Shown here: piece after piece, positions 53,133 to 63,600 of the stretch
Position numbering within the stretch: the stretch's first letter is position 1
How the letters are laid out: every line of letters begins with the position of its first letter
Source of the DNA: Nitrospirota bacterium
GTDB lineage: Bacteria; Nitrospirota; Thermodesulfovibrionia; UBA6902
Reading direction: 5' to 3'
Assembly: GCA_016234115.1 (NCBI GenBank)
Contig: JACRHD010000012.1
Location: 78,128-142,127, forward strand
DNA length: 64,000 bases
The notes under the pieces: model-generated
Seen by the model: the letters and a program-made list of their open reading frames with translations, nothing else
Told to the model about the DNA's origin: nothing
Databases searched by the model: none
Program-made: the position numbers and the translations under genes

Positions 53133-53405
53133 TTGCCAGCAAAAGCAGCGCCCAAAAGAAGCAAGTCGGTCCTTAAGAGGGCCCGGCAGGCGGAAGCCTT
53201 GACTCTCAAGAACAGGTCCATAAAGAGCACGTTGAAGACCCTTGCTAAAAATGTTGAAGCCGAAGTCGCGGGCAAGAATACCGAGGCCGCGAAGGCAGCC
53301 CTGAACAAGGCTGTTTCCGCTCTCGATACGGCGGCAAGGAAAAAGATCATCCACAGAAATACGGCGGCAAGGAGGGTCTCGCAGCTCACAAAGCTCGTCA
53401 AGTAG
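53133..53405 (+). CDS. rpsT: Ribosomal protein S20
   Basis: The 90-residue protein PAKAAPKRSKSVLKRARQAEALTLKNRSIKSTLKTLAKNVEAE...RRVSQLTKLVK is S20 with its typical Lys/Arg-rich N-terminus. The start is TTG 53133, with AAGGAGGGC upstream, so a non-AUG start is well supported. In E. coli rpsT also uses UUG and is autoregulated, so the same might hold here. It is convergent with holA and overlaps it by 8 bp at the 3' end. Confidence 0.95.
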   Translation: MPAKAAPKRSKSVLKRARQAEALTLKNRSIKSTLKTLAKNVEAEVAGKNTEAAKAALNKAVSALDTAARKKIIHRNTAARRVSQLTKLVK

Positions 53406-54351
53406 TTGACCTCTTTTGCAGCAGCTTAATCAGCAAAACCTCAAGTACAAGCTCCGGTCTCCCTGACCTCTTTAATCCCAGGTCCGCTTCATGCAGGTCC
53501 CGGAAGATGCGGAAGAAATCCTCTTCCTGAAATGACGGCAGGTATTTTACCAGCACCCTGTACGTCGTCTCCTTCATCTTCATGGGTCTTTTGCCCTTGT
53601 TCATCCACAGTAAATAGAATTGCCTGTAGTGCCAGTTCAGGGTCCCCATGATAAGGGGCAGTTCATGGCTGCTCATATTTGAAATCAGGTTCTTCATTAT
53701 CATGAAGGCCCTTGAGCTTTTCCCGGATGTCAGAGAGTCTACAAGCTCGAAGGCCGTAAATTCCCTGACCCTGCCGGCGGAAGAGACGACGTCGCCGCCG
53801 CTGACGGTCCTGCTGCCAGACGAAGCCAATTTCTCAAGCTCCATAGTAAGAAGGCCGACCTCATACCCCACATATTCTATCAGGGAATCCACCGCTTCAT
53901 CGGTCAGCCGGAGCCCCCTCTGCGCCCCGGCCTGCTTCAGCCATGCCGGTATGTCGCTGTCCCTTATGATCAGAGAATAGACCTTCGCAATGTCCAGAGA
54001 GGCCGCGGGGGCCTTCCGGGAAAGCACAACCACACAGGCGGTCTCTGCGGGGTTTGCAAAATACGGCACAAGGGCCTTGACCGCAGGGGCCGGAAACGCG
54101 TGAAAGTCCTTCAACACCACAAGCCGTCTCGAAGACATAAACGGCAAGGTCGAAGCGGCGTTTACAATCTCCTGCGGCGATGAGGCGGGATAGAAGACGT
54201 CATAATTAAACTCCTCCGGGCCCCCGGCAATGACTGCGCCGACGATCCTCGGGAGCGCTTCCTCAAGAAATAAGCTTTCTTCACTCCATATAAAATATAG
54301 GGCGGCCGGAAGACCGTTTTCGATTTCCCTGAGAAGCGCCTTATTTTGCAT
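53398..54351 (-). CDS. holA: DNA polymerase III subunit delta
   Basis: The 317-residue protein has a degenerate AAA+ N-terminal domain (NGLPAALYFIWSEESLFLEEALPRIVGAV ... LPFMSSRRLVVLKDFHAF) and helical C-terminal region (NWHYRQFYLLWMNKGKRP), the HolA family (PF06144). As clamp-loader delta it opens the beta clamp. It starts 11 bp inside the 3' end of lptE. Confidence 0.85.
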   Translation of the reverse strand: MQNKALLREIENGLPAALYFIWSEESLFLEEALPRIVGAVIAGGPEEFNYDVFYPASSPQEIVNAASTLPFMSSRRLVVLKDFHAFPAPAVKALVPYFANPAETACVVVLSRKAPAASLDIAKVYSLIIRDSDIPAWLKQAGAQRGLRLTDEAVDSLIEYVGYEVGLLTMELEKLASSGSRTVSGGDVVSSAGRVREFTAFELVDSLTSGKSSRAFMIMKNLISNMSSHELPLIMGTLNWHYRQFYLLWMNKGKRPMKMKETTYRVLVKYLPSFQEEDFFRIFRDLHEADLGLKRSGRPELVLEVLLIKLLQKRSTT

Positions 54352-54895
54352 AGGTAATGATGATGCGTCCTACAAGCTCTTTTGCGATCTCGCTGCAGGC
54401 CTTGTCGGTCGCCAGTTCCTTGAAGGCGACGCTTTCACTCACTGTGCCGGTAGTCTGGAAGGTAATTTTTATGGGCGACTCCAGGGAACTGAATTCAGTG
54501 ACCCTTCCAGCGTCCGTCAATTTGATGTCCACCCGAAGCAGGATGGACTGCTCCTTTATCCTGTCGTCAACCGCCGCGATGGCGCCTAACTGAAAAGAAG
54601 TGACCGTAGCTTCGAGCTCAACTTCCCCGCCTGTGCCCGCGACCTCGATCCCCTGGCTGATAAACTCCCTTGAGAGGGCGATATGCATCCGCTCTTCAAG
54701 TCTCGGCTCGTATGTCCTGTTCCGGACCTGTTTAATCGTGACTGAATGAAACGGCAGGGACGTCGAACCGATCATGCGATAACCGCAGGAGGAAACAAGT
54801 AACAAGTAACAAGTGACAAGTGACAGGGAAAGAATAAGAAATATTATGCGCGCCGCCGCGCTTCTGCCGTTTTTTTTACTTCTGCACTTCTGCAC
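54341..54895 (-). CDS. lptE: LPS assembly lipoprotein LptE
   Basis: The 184-residue protein is a lipoprotein with SLSLVTCYLLLVSSCGYRM, in which LVSSC|G is the lipobox. The rest (VTIKQVRNRTYEPRLEERMHIALSREFISQGIEVAGTGGEVELEATVTSFQLG) matches LptE (RlpB-like). LptE pairs with LptD in the outer membrane. An oddity is that the signal-peptide core is encoded by a heptanucleotide repeat (TTACTTG/TCACTTG units), and a second short repeat lies at the start. Confidence 0.85.
   Translation of the reverse strand: MQKCRSKKNGRSAAARIIFLILSLSLVTCYLLLVSSCGYRMIGSTSLPFHSVTIKQVRNRTYEPRLEERMHIALSREFISQGIEVAGTGGEVELEATVTSFQLGAIAAVDDRIKEQSILLRVDIKLTDAGRVTEFSSLESPIKITFQTTGTVSESVAFKELATDKACSEIAKELVGRIIITYAK
54795..54828. 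repeat. Heptanucleotide repeat in the lptE signal peptide (ACAAGTA type)
   Basis: ACAAGTA ACAAGTA ACAAGTG ACAAGTG ACAGGGA on the plus strand encodes the hydrophobic signal sequence of LptE on the minus strand. Frame is preserved because the array sits inside the gene. Confidence 0.8.
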
Positions 54896-54906
54896 TTCTG
54901 CGCTTC
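54879..54906. repeat. 8-bp tandem repeat at the start of lptE (CTTCTGCA)
   Basis: ACTTCTGC ACTTCTGC ACTTCTGC GCTTCC spans the first codons of lptE and the gap to leuS. It differs in period from the 7-bp islands. Confidence 0.55.
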
Positions 54907-54914
54907 CTCCCTTT

Positions 54915-57491
54915 CTAAATTACGATATTCACCAGCTTCCCTTTTACCACCACGACCTTCTTCAACGTCTTGTCTTTAATATGGTCCTGCACTTTCGGAT
55001 CGGAGAAGGCCTGTTCCTTAAGCGCTTCATCGTCAAGACCGGCAGCGACCATGATCCTGCCCCTGACCTTCCCGTTTATCTGGATTACGAGCTCAACTTC
55101 TTCTTCCCTCGCTATTTCCTCATTCCACGCGGGCCACGACTGTCTCAGGAGGCTTTCCTTTTCGGCGGTCTGCTGCCATAGTTCTTCCGCAATATGCGGG
55201 GCAAAAGGAGAAAGCAGAATGATCAACTGTCTCATGCTGAAGCTTAGGACCATGAAATCTTCATCGTCCGACGGATTAAACGCCGATATTTCATTGATCA
55301 GCTCCATCAGGGCGGCTATGGCCGTATTGAAATGGTAGTCCCTCTCGATGCTGCCCGTGACTTTCCTGATCGTCTGATGGGTCTTTCGCAATAGTGACGA
55401 GTGACGAGTGACGAGTGACGGGTTTGGAGTAGAGTTCAACACCCTCGGGTCAGAGGCTTCTTCATCTTTTACCCTGTTACTTGCAACTTGTAACTTGTCA
55501 CTGTATTTGTACACCAGGCCCCACACCCGGTTTAAAAACCTGTATGCGCCTTCCACGCCCTGGTCGGACCATTCGAGGTCCCTCTCCGGAGGGGCGGCGA
55601 ACATGCAGAACACCCTGACAGTGTCTGCGCCGTATTTGTTTATCAGGAAATCCGGGTCCACGACATTGCCCTTTGATTTGGACATCTTGGCGCCGTCCTT
55701 GATCACCATTCCCTGTGTAAGGAGGCTTGTAAACGGTTCATCGACTTTTATAAGCCCGATGTCCCTCATGACTTTTGTAAAAAAGCGAGAGTAAAGCAGG
55801 TGGAGCACGGCGTGCTCGATCCCCCCGATATACTGATCAACCGGCATCCAATAAGAGAGTTTAGAGTCAAGAGTCGAGAGTTCGGAAGAGAAATCAACTT
55901 CAGCGTTTCCGCCGAGGCAGTAAGCGATGAAATACCATGAAGAGTCCACAAAGGTGTCCATGGTGTCCGTCTCCCTCCTGGCCTCTTTGCCGCATCCCGG
56001 ACATTTCGTATTTATGAAATCCTTCACCTCCAGCAGCGGCGAAGCCCCTTTGCCGGTAAACACGACGTCCTGCGGAAGGATGACGGGAAGTTCGTCATCA
56101 GGAACAGGCACAATACCGCATGAAGAACAGTATATTACCGGGATCGGCGTCCCCCAATATCTCTGGCGGGATATGCCCCAGTCCCTAAGCTTGTAGTTTA
56201 CGACCCTTTTACCGAGACCTTTCTGCTGGAGATGATCCGCGATCTTTGCCTTTGCATCACCGGAGGAAAGGCCGGAGAATTGCGCTGAATCGACGAGGAC
56301 ACCGTCTTCTTCAAAAGCCCGTGAAATTTCAGAAGCCGGATTTTCCGACTCTTGACCCTTGCCCCTTGACCCTTGACCCTCGATTACCACCTTGACCGGC
56401 AAGCCATACTTCTGCGCGAATTCAAAGTCCCTCTGGTCGTGCGCGGGCACTGCCATGATCGCGCCGGTGCCGTATTCCATAAGAACGAAGTTTGCGACCC
56501 AGATTGGAATCATATCTCCTGTCAGGGGATTTTCAGCATAATGGCCCGTAAAAACCCCTTCCTTCTTTTCGGGGTCATCTGAAAGGGCAGTTATCTCCTT
56601 CAACTTATTCTCATCTCTTACCAGCCCAGCGACAAGTGGGTGTTTTTTCGCGATGCTCATGAAGGTCGCGCCGTAAAGCGTGTCCTGCCTTGTGGTGAAT
56701 ATCCTTACGGTTTTCTCCGTGCCGGAGACCCTGAAATCGACCTCGACCCCTTCGCTGCGCCCGATCCAGTTGCGCTGCATCGTGACGACCTTTTCCGGCC
56801 AGCCGCCCAGGGTATCGGCGTCTCTTAAAAGCTCTTCCGCATATTCCGTGATTTTAAAAAACCACTGCTCAAGCTCTTTCTGCACAACAACGCTGTCGCA
56901 CCTCCAGCACTTCTCATCGATCACCTGTTCATTGGCAAGCACGGTCCCACAGGAGGGGCACCAGTTGACCGAAGAGGATTTCTTGTAAGCGAGGCCGCGT
57001 TCGAGCATCCTGAGAAAGAACCACTGGTTCCACCTGTAATATTCCGGCTTGCACGTCGTTACTTCCCTTGACCAATCGTAGCTCAGCCCTATTTTATTCA
57101 ACTGGCCCTTCATATAGTCGATATTTTCAAAGGTCCATTTCGCAGGGTGTACGCCGTGTTTGATGGCGGCGTTTTCAGCGGGGAGTCCGAACGAGTCCCA
57201 TCCCATCGGGTGCAGCACATTATATCCCCGCATCCTTTTGTACCTGGTAATGACGTCGCCGATGACGTAGTTCCTTACATGTCCCATGTGGATCCTGCCG
57301 GAGGGATACGGGAACATCTCGAGACAGTAAAATTTCGGGTGGTTGCCGTCTTCTCTTACGGTAAACAGGGCCTCACGCTCCCAATACGCCTGCCATTTTT
57401 TTTCCATCTCTCCGGCGCTATATTTCTCTTCCAAAAAAGCCTCCATGGCAACTGATTTCCATAATGTGGTCCGCGGCCCGCCGCTTCCCAT
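54915..57491 (-). CDS. leuS: Leucyl-tRNA synthetase with repeat-derived insertions
   Basis: The 858-residue protein has the HIGH motif [13 protein letters not shown], a zinc-like region with cysteines ([24 protein letters not shown]), the editing domain ([32 protein letters not shown]) and [12 protein letters not shown]. It is a complete LeuRS. Three insertions coincide with heptanucleotide islands: near residue 372 ([16 protein letters not shown]), near 537 ([12 protein letters not shown]) and about 662-700 ([34 protein letters not shown]). All keep frame. M16 (57446) is an alternative start. Confidence 0.93.
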   Translation of the reverse strand: MGSGGPRTTLWKSVAMEAFLEEKYSAGEMEKKWQAYWEREALFTVREDGNHPKFYCLEMFPYPSGRIHMGHVRNYVIGDVITRYKRMRGYNVLHPMGWDSFGLPAENAAIKHGVHPAKWTFENIDYMKGQLNKIGLSYDWSREVTTCKPEYYRWNQWFFLRMLERGLAYKKSSSVNWCPSCGTVLANEQVIDEKCWRCDSVVVQKELEQWFFKITEYAEELLRDADTLGGWPEKVVTMQRNWIGRSEGVEVDFRVSGTEKTVRIFTTRQDTLYGATFMSIAKKHPLVAGLVRDENKLKEITALSDDPEKKEGVFTGHYAENPLTGDMIPIWVANFVLMEYGTGAIMAVPAHDQRDFEFAQKYGLPVKVVIEGQGSRGKGQESENPASEISRAFEEDGVLVDSAQFSGLSSGDAKAKIADHLQQKGLGKRVVNYKLRDWGISRQRYWGTPIPVIYCSSCGIVPVPDDELPVILPQDVVFTGKGASPLLEVKDFINTKCPGCGKEARRETDTMDTFVDSSWYFIAYCLGGNAEVDFSSELSTLDSKLSYWMPVDQYIGGIEHAVLHLLYSRFFTKVMRDIGLIKVDEPFTSLLTQGMVIKDGAKMSKSKGNVVDPDFLINKYGADTVRVFCMFAAPPERDLEWSDQGVEGAYRFLNRVWGLVYKYSDKLQVASNRVKDEEASDPRVLNSTPNPSLVTRHSSLLRKTHQTIRKVTGSIERDYHFNTAIAALMELINEISAFNPSDDEDFMVLSFSMRQLIILLSPFAPHIAEELWQQTAEKESLLRQSWPAWNEEIAREEEVELVIQINGKVRGRIMVAAGLDDEALKEQAFSDPKVQDHIKDKTLKKVVVVKGKLVNIVI
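55394..55437. repeat. Heptanucleotide repeat in leuS (GTGACGA type)
   Basis: GTGACGA is repeated four times (55394-55428) and is followed by GGTTTGGAGTAGAGTTC. In frame it encodes [16 protein letters not shown]. Confidence 0.8.
55475..55503. repeat. Heptanucleotide repeat in leuS (TTACTTG type)
   Basis: TTACTTG CAACTTG TAACTTG TCACTG reads in frame as LQVASNRV. It shares its unit with the array in lptE. Confidence 0.75.
55855..55890. repeat. Heptanucleotide repeat in leuS (GAGAGTT type)
   Basis: GAGAGTT TAGAGTC AAGAGTC GAGAGTT CGGAAGA reads in frame as [12 protein letters not shown] and lies in the leuS catalytic or linker region. Confidence 0.7.
56348..56383. repeat. Heptanucleotide repeat in leuS (CTTGACC type)
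   Basis: CTTGACC CTTGCCC CTTGACC CTTGACC CTCG in the plus orientation encodes [11 protein letters not shown] on the minus strand. It is the same unit type as the island near 9615. Confidence 0.8.
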
Positions 57492-57546
57492 AGCAGCAAA
57501 TCCTTTAAGTTTTATATTCTACCATAACAATTATGAGGCTGCTCGC

Positions 57547-57587
57547 AAAAAAAAGGGGAGGACCTTCCCGCATCAGAAGGTCCTCCC
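57547..57587 (-). terminator. Terminator after the giant CARDB protein gene
   Basis: On the minus strand GGGAGGACCTTC, loop TGATGCGG, GAAGGTCCTCCC is followed by CTTTTTTTT. The 12-bp perfect stem and T run suit rho-independent termination of the giant repeat protein gene. Confidence 0.85.
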
Positions 57588-57604
57588 GTGATACGGACAA
57601 ACCG

Positions 57605-60600
57605 TTACGGATTTATTGTTATAGATTTAGCGTAATTGTTGTTTGTCTCGCTCTTTTCAGCTATTATACCCGTCGCATCCGACCTGGCTATGATGTATCG
57701 GGCGCCGGCGGCTGTTCCGGCAGGTATGGTCACAGACGCGCTTCCGGTATCTGTCGCACCTGCCGTGAGTGCGGCCACTGCCCTTTCTCCTATTAACGTA
57801 TCTCCGGCATCGTACGTACTGTTGGTCGAGAGATAGAACCTGGTCGTTGACGCGCCCGCGCCGCCCTGACCGCTGTTTTTTGTCGAATCCGTCACGGTGA
57901 TCGTCGCCCCTGCCGCTGCGCTTGAAGGCGCCGTAAGGGCCGATACCGTGAGGTCGGGTCCGATGCTGATGGCCTTGCTCAGGTTGTTGTTGGTCTCGAG
58001 CAGTTCTACGACGACGCCGGCGGCATCCGCTATCGCTATTATGTAGAATGTACCCGAGGTTGTTCCGACGGGTATGGTTACAGACGCGCTTCCGGTATTT
58101 GTCGCCCCCGCCGCGATTGCCGCCACTGCCCGCTCTCCTATTAACGTATCTCCGGCATCGTACGTACTGTTGGTCGACAGATAGAACCTGGTCGTTGACG
58201 CGCCCGCGCTGCCCTGACCGATGTTCTTGATCGAATCCGTCACGGTGATCGTCGCCCCCGCTCCCGAGCCTGAAGGAACTGTAAGCGCCGATACCATGAG
58301 ATCATATCCTATCTTTACAGGCGCGCTTATATAATAATTGTTGGTCTCGCTGAGCTCCACAACAGCGCCGTCCGTATTCGCCTCCGCTATGATGTAGTAT
58401 GTGCCGGTTGTTGTTTCGGCAGGTATGGTTACAGACGTGCTAACGGTGCTTGAAGCCCCTGCCGCCAGCGCCTCCACGGCCCTTTCCCCGATAGAAGTGT
58501 CTCCGGCGTCATATGCCGTGTTGGTCGACAGATAGAACCTGGTCGTTGACTCGCCCGCGCCGCCCTGGCCGATATTCCGTGTGGTGTCCGTTACGGAGAT
58601 CGTCGCCCCGGCTGCGGCGCTTGAAGGCGCTGTAAGGGCCGATACCGTAATGTCCGTCCCTATTCTGATGAGTGTGCTCACGTAATTATTATTGGTCTGG
58701 CTCACTTCTTCGACAACGCCGTCTGCGTTCGCCCTTGCTATGACGTAGTACTCGCCCGCGACTGTGTCGGCAGGAATGGTTACAAGCGTGCTTCCGGTAT
58801 TCGTCGCGCCTGATGCGAGGACCGGGACCGACCTGCTGCCGATTAACGGATCTCCGGCGTCATAGGTGATGTCCGTCGACAGATAAAAGCTTGTCGTCGA
58901 CACTCCTGCGTCGCCCTGGCCGATGTTCTTTGTTGTTTCCGTCACGGAGACCGTAGCTCCGGCCCCGGTGCTTGACGGCGCCGTAAGGGCCGTTACTGTA
59001 AAATCGGTCCCTATATTGATAGGCTTGGCAAAGTTGTTGTTTGCCGCGTTCAATTCAGCAATGGCGTTGATCGCGTTCGCCTTCGCTATGATGTAATACG
59101 GGGCCGCAGATGTTCCGGCAGGTATGGTCACAGATGCGCTTCCCGAGCTTGAGGCCCCTGCCGCAAGGGGCTCGACAGTCCTGCTTCCGATAAGCGTATC
59201 TCCTGCGTCATAGGAGCCGTCCGTCGAGAGATAGAAACCGGTCGTTGTCGCCCCTGCGTCATCCGGGCCGAGGTTCTTTGTCGTGTCCGTCACGGAGATC
59301 GTTGCTCCTGACGCCGCGCTCACAGGCACTGTAAGGGCGGTCATCATGAGATCGGGTCCTATTTTGATTATTGTGCTTGTGAAGAAATTGTTCGTCCCGT
59401 TGAACTCCGCAACGGCACCGTCCGCATTGGCCCTTGCTACGATGTAGTATTCGCCCGCGACTGTGTCGGCAGGAATGGTCAGCGATGCGCTTCCGGTATT
59501 TAATGCCCCTGTTGCAAGTTCAGGGACCGATCTTCCGCCGATGTACGTATCTTCCGCATCATAGAAAATGTTAGCGGAGAGATAAAACCCGGTCGTCGTC
59601 GTCTCTGCGTTGCCCTGGCCCATGTTCTTTGTAGTATCTGTCGCAGAGATCGTTGCCCCGGCCCTTGCGGTTGCCGGAACCGATACGGCCGTCACCGTGA
59701 GATCAGGTCCTACGCTGATTGCTTCACTCACGTAATAATTGTTTGATTCAGACAGCTCCGTAACGACGCCGCCTGCGTCCGCCTTTGCGATGATGAAGTA
59801 CGTACTGGCGGTTATCCCTGCGGGGATGGTCACGGACGCGCTCCCGATGTTTGTCGCCCCTGTTGCAAGGGCAGGCACGGACCTGCTTCCAATAAGCGTA
59901 TCCGTCGCGTCAAACGTGATATTCGTCGACAGATAGAACCCTGTCGTTGACGCGGCCACGTCACCCTGGCCGGCATTGACTGTCGTGTCCGTCACTGAGA
60001 TAGTTGACCCGGCCTCTGCGCCGTCCGGCACTGTAAGGGCCGACACTGTAAGATCAGGTCCTATTTTGATTGATTTGCTGAAGTTGTTATTGGTCTCGCT
60101 CAATTCCCCGACGGAGTCGTCCGCGTCGGCCTTTGCTATGATGTAATAAGCGCCGGCGCTTGTTCCAGCGGGAATGGTTACGGACGCGCTTCCCGTATTT
60201 GACGCCCCGGCCGCGATGACCGGCACAACCCTGTCGCCGATAAGCGCGTCTCCCGGGTCATAAGCGGCGTCCGCCGACAGATAGAACCCGGTTGTCGACG
60301 CCCCTGCATCCCCCTGACCGACATTATTGGTAAGGTCTGTCACGGAGATTGTTGCTCCGGCAGCCGCGTTTGCCGGTACTGTAAGGTTAGATACTGTGAG
60401 ATCAGGTCCTATTTTGATTATTGTGCTTATGTAGAAATTATTAGTCTCGCTCAACTCCACGACAGCGCCGTCAGCATCCGCCTTTGCGATGATGTAGTAC
60501 TCGCCGGCGGCTGTTCCCGCAGGAATGGTCACGGTCGCGCTTCCGGAATTTGACGAGCCTGACGTCATGGCCGCCACGGCCCTGTCGCCGATAGACGTAT

Positions 60601-63600
60601 CTCCCGCTCCATACGTGGAGTCCGCCGAGAGATAGAATCTGGTCGTTGATGCGCCGACATCCCCGTATCCGACGTTCCTTGTCGTATCTGTCACAGAGAC
60701 CGCTGAGCCTGCCGCCGCACTTGCCGGCACTGTAAGGGCCGTTACTGCAAGATCAGGCCCTATATTGATTATTGAGCTTACATAATAATTGTTCGTTTCG
60801 CTCAACTCCGCTACAGCGCCGCCTGCATCCGCCTTTGCAATAATGCGGTACGCCCCGGCAGATGTCCCGGCAGGGATGGTCACAGTCGCGCTTCCGGTGC
60901 TTGCCGTCGCTGACGGGAGAGCAGAAACAGACCTGCTTCCGACGGAGAGGTCTCCAGCGTCATATGAGGCGTCCGCCGACAGATAGTAAGCGGTCGTCGA
61001 TCCCCCGGCATTCCCCGCGCTGACGTTGTTCGTAGTGTCCGTCACAGAGATCGTCGCTCCCGCTCCGGAGCTGGCCGGAACCGTCAAGGCAGAGATTATG
61101 AGATCAGGCCCTATATTGACGGACCTGCTCAGGTAGTTGTTGGTCCCGCTGAGCTCCCCGGCAGCGCCATCCGCGTTCGCCATCGCTATAATGTAATATG
61201 TGCCCGCGCCTGTTTCCGCAGGAATGGTTAATGTCGCGCTTCCCGCGCTTGTCGACCCTGCCGCAATAGCCGCCACAGCTCTCTCTCCGATCTTCGTATC
61301 CGCCGCGTCAAATGTATAGTCCGCCGACAAATAGTACCAGGTCGTCGACGCCCCCGCTTCACCAGCACCGATGTTGCCGGTCACATCCGAAACGGAGATC
61401 GTTGCTCCGGCCCCCGCGCTTGCCGGTACTGTAAGCGCCGATACTATAAGATCAGGTCCTATATTGATTTGTCTGCTGAAGTAATTGTTGGTCCCGCTGA
61501 GTTCCGCGACAAGGCCGTCCGCATTCGCCATCGCTATAATGAAATACGCGCCCGCGCCTGTTCCGGCAGGAATGGTTACAGACGCGCTACCCGAATCCGA
61601 GGCCCCCGACGCCACAGGCTGCACTGTCCTGCTTCCAATGAAGGTATCCGTAGCTTCGTCATACTCGTTGTCGGTTGACAGATAAAACCCGGTCGTTGAG
61701 GCCTCTGCATCTCCGTCGCCGACGTTATTTGTCGTGTCCGTCACGGAAATAATGTCCCCTTCCGCCGCGATTGCCGGCGCTGTAAGGGCCGACACAATGA
61801 GATCAGGTCCTACGTTTATTTGTCTGCTGAAGTAATTGTTGGTCCCGCTAAGCTCCCCGACAGCTCCATCTGCATTCGCCCTTGCTATTATATAGTAAGC
61901 GCCGCCGGGTGTATCGGCAGGAACAATAACGTCCGTACTTCCGGCATCGAACGCCCCTGCCGCAAGCGCCGCCACAGCCCTGCTTCCTAAAGGTGTATCT
62001 CCGGCGTCATACGCAAGGTCCGGCGACAGATAGAACCCGGTCGTAGAAGTCCCGGCATCACCCTGGCCGGTGTTATGCGTCGTGTCTGTAACAGTGATTG
62101 TTTCTCCGGCTGATGCGCTTGCCGGGGCTGTAAAGTCTGAAACCATTAAATCAGGTCCGATGCTTATGGATTCAATATAGTAATTGTTTGTCTCGTTCAG
62201 CTCCGCCACAATACCCTCCGCATCCGCCTTTGCTATGATGAAATACGCGCCCGCAAATGTTCCATCGGGTATGGTTAAAACGGCGCTCCCGGTATCCGAT
62301 GCCCCTGATGCGAGAGTCAGCGCCGCCCTGCCTCCAAGCTCGGTGTCACCCGCGTCCCACGTGCTGTCCTCTGAAAGATATATCTTCGTTGCCGCAGCCG
62401 CGGGGCATCCCCCGACGTTCCGGGTCGTGTCCGTAACTGTTATGGTCTTGCCTGCTCCCGACACAGTCGGCGCGGAAATATCCGATACAGTGAGGTCAGG
62501 GCCCGTGCTGATGGGTTTACTGTTGTAATTATTTGTTTCGCTCATCTCAGCAATAATACCGTCGGCGTCCGCTGCCGCGATAATGTAGAATGTGCCTGAA
62601 CACGCGCCTGCCGGAACGTTAATAGTCACTATGCCGGAACTACCGGCTCCCGGTTCAAGCGCCTGCGCTGCCATGGTCCCGAGATATGTGTCTCCGGCGT
62701 CCCATGAGCTGTCCGTTGACCAGTATAATTTTGTTGCCGATGCCACCGCCGGGTCTGTGCCCTGGTTCTTTGTTGTGCCGCTTACAGATATGTTTGTCCC
62801 GGGGAATGCCGTTGATGGGACATATAATGAGATTACTGTAAGATCGATATTCGAGGTCTGGCAGTTGGGGTCCATGGCATCTGTTAATCCGTCACAGTCA
62901 TTGTCATTTCCGTCGGAACAAATCTCTGTTGAGGGCGCGCCCGGATTGCAGTTATTGCTTCCCCAGTTGCCCGTGGTGCAGGTCTCTGTCCCCGTTGAAG
63001 CGCATGACCCTACTCCGCAGCTTGTAGGCTGTGTAAGGTTTTCATCTGCTGCGCCGTCACAATCATCGTCTGCGTTATTGCATATCTCCGCGGAGGGCGT
63101 TCCTGCCGAGCATGTGTCACCGCCGAATACTCCGTTCGTGCAGGTCTCTATTCCCGTGCTTGCGCATGCCCCTACTCCGCAGCTTGTCGGCTGTGTAAGG
63201 TTTTCATCTGTTGATCCGTCACAGTCATCGTCTATATTGTTGCATATCTCCGTGGAAGGCGTTCCTGCCGTGCATATGTAGCCACCGAATACTCCGTTAG
63301 TGCAGGTCTCTATTCCAGTGCGTGCGCATGCCCCTACTCCGCAGCTTGCAGGCTGTGTAAGATTCTCATCCGTCGAGCCGTCACAGTCGTCGTCTATTCC
63401 ATTACACGTCTCTGCGGAAGGTGTTCCCGCTACGCATGAATCCACTACCGCTCCGGCTTCGCATGACGTTGAGCCTGCTGATGCGCAAGACCCAACTCCA
63501 CAGCTCGTTGCTGCAGGTGCATAGTTCTCATCCGCTGTTCCATTGCAGTTCTCGTCAGCACCATTACAGTTATCGTCTGCGCCAGTCGGGCTTCCCGCTA

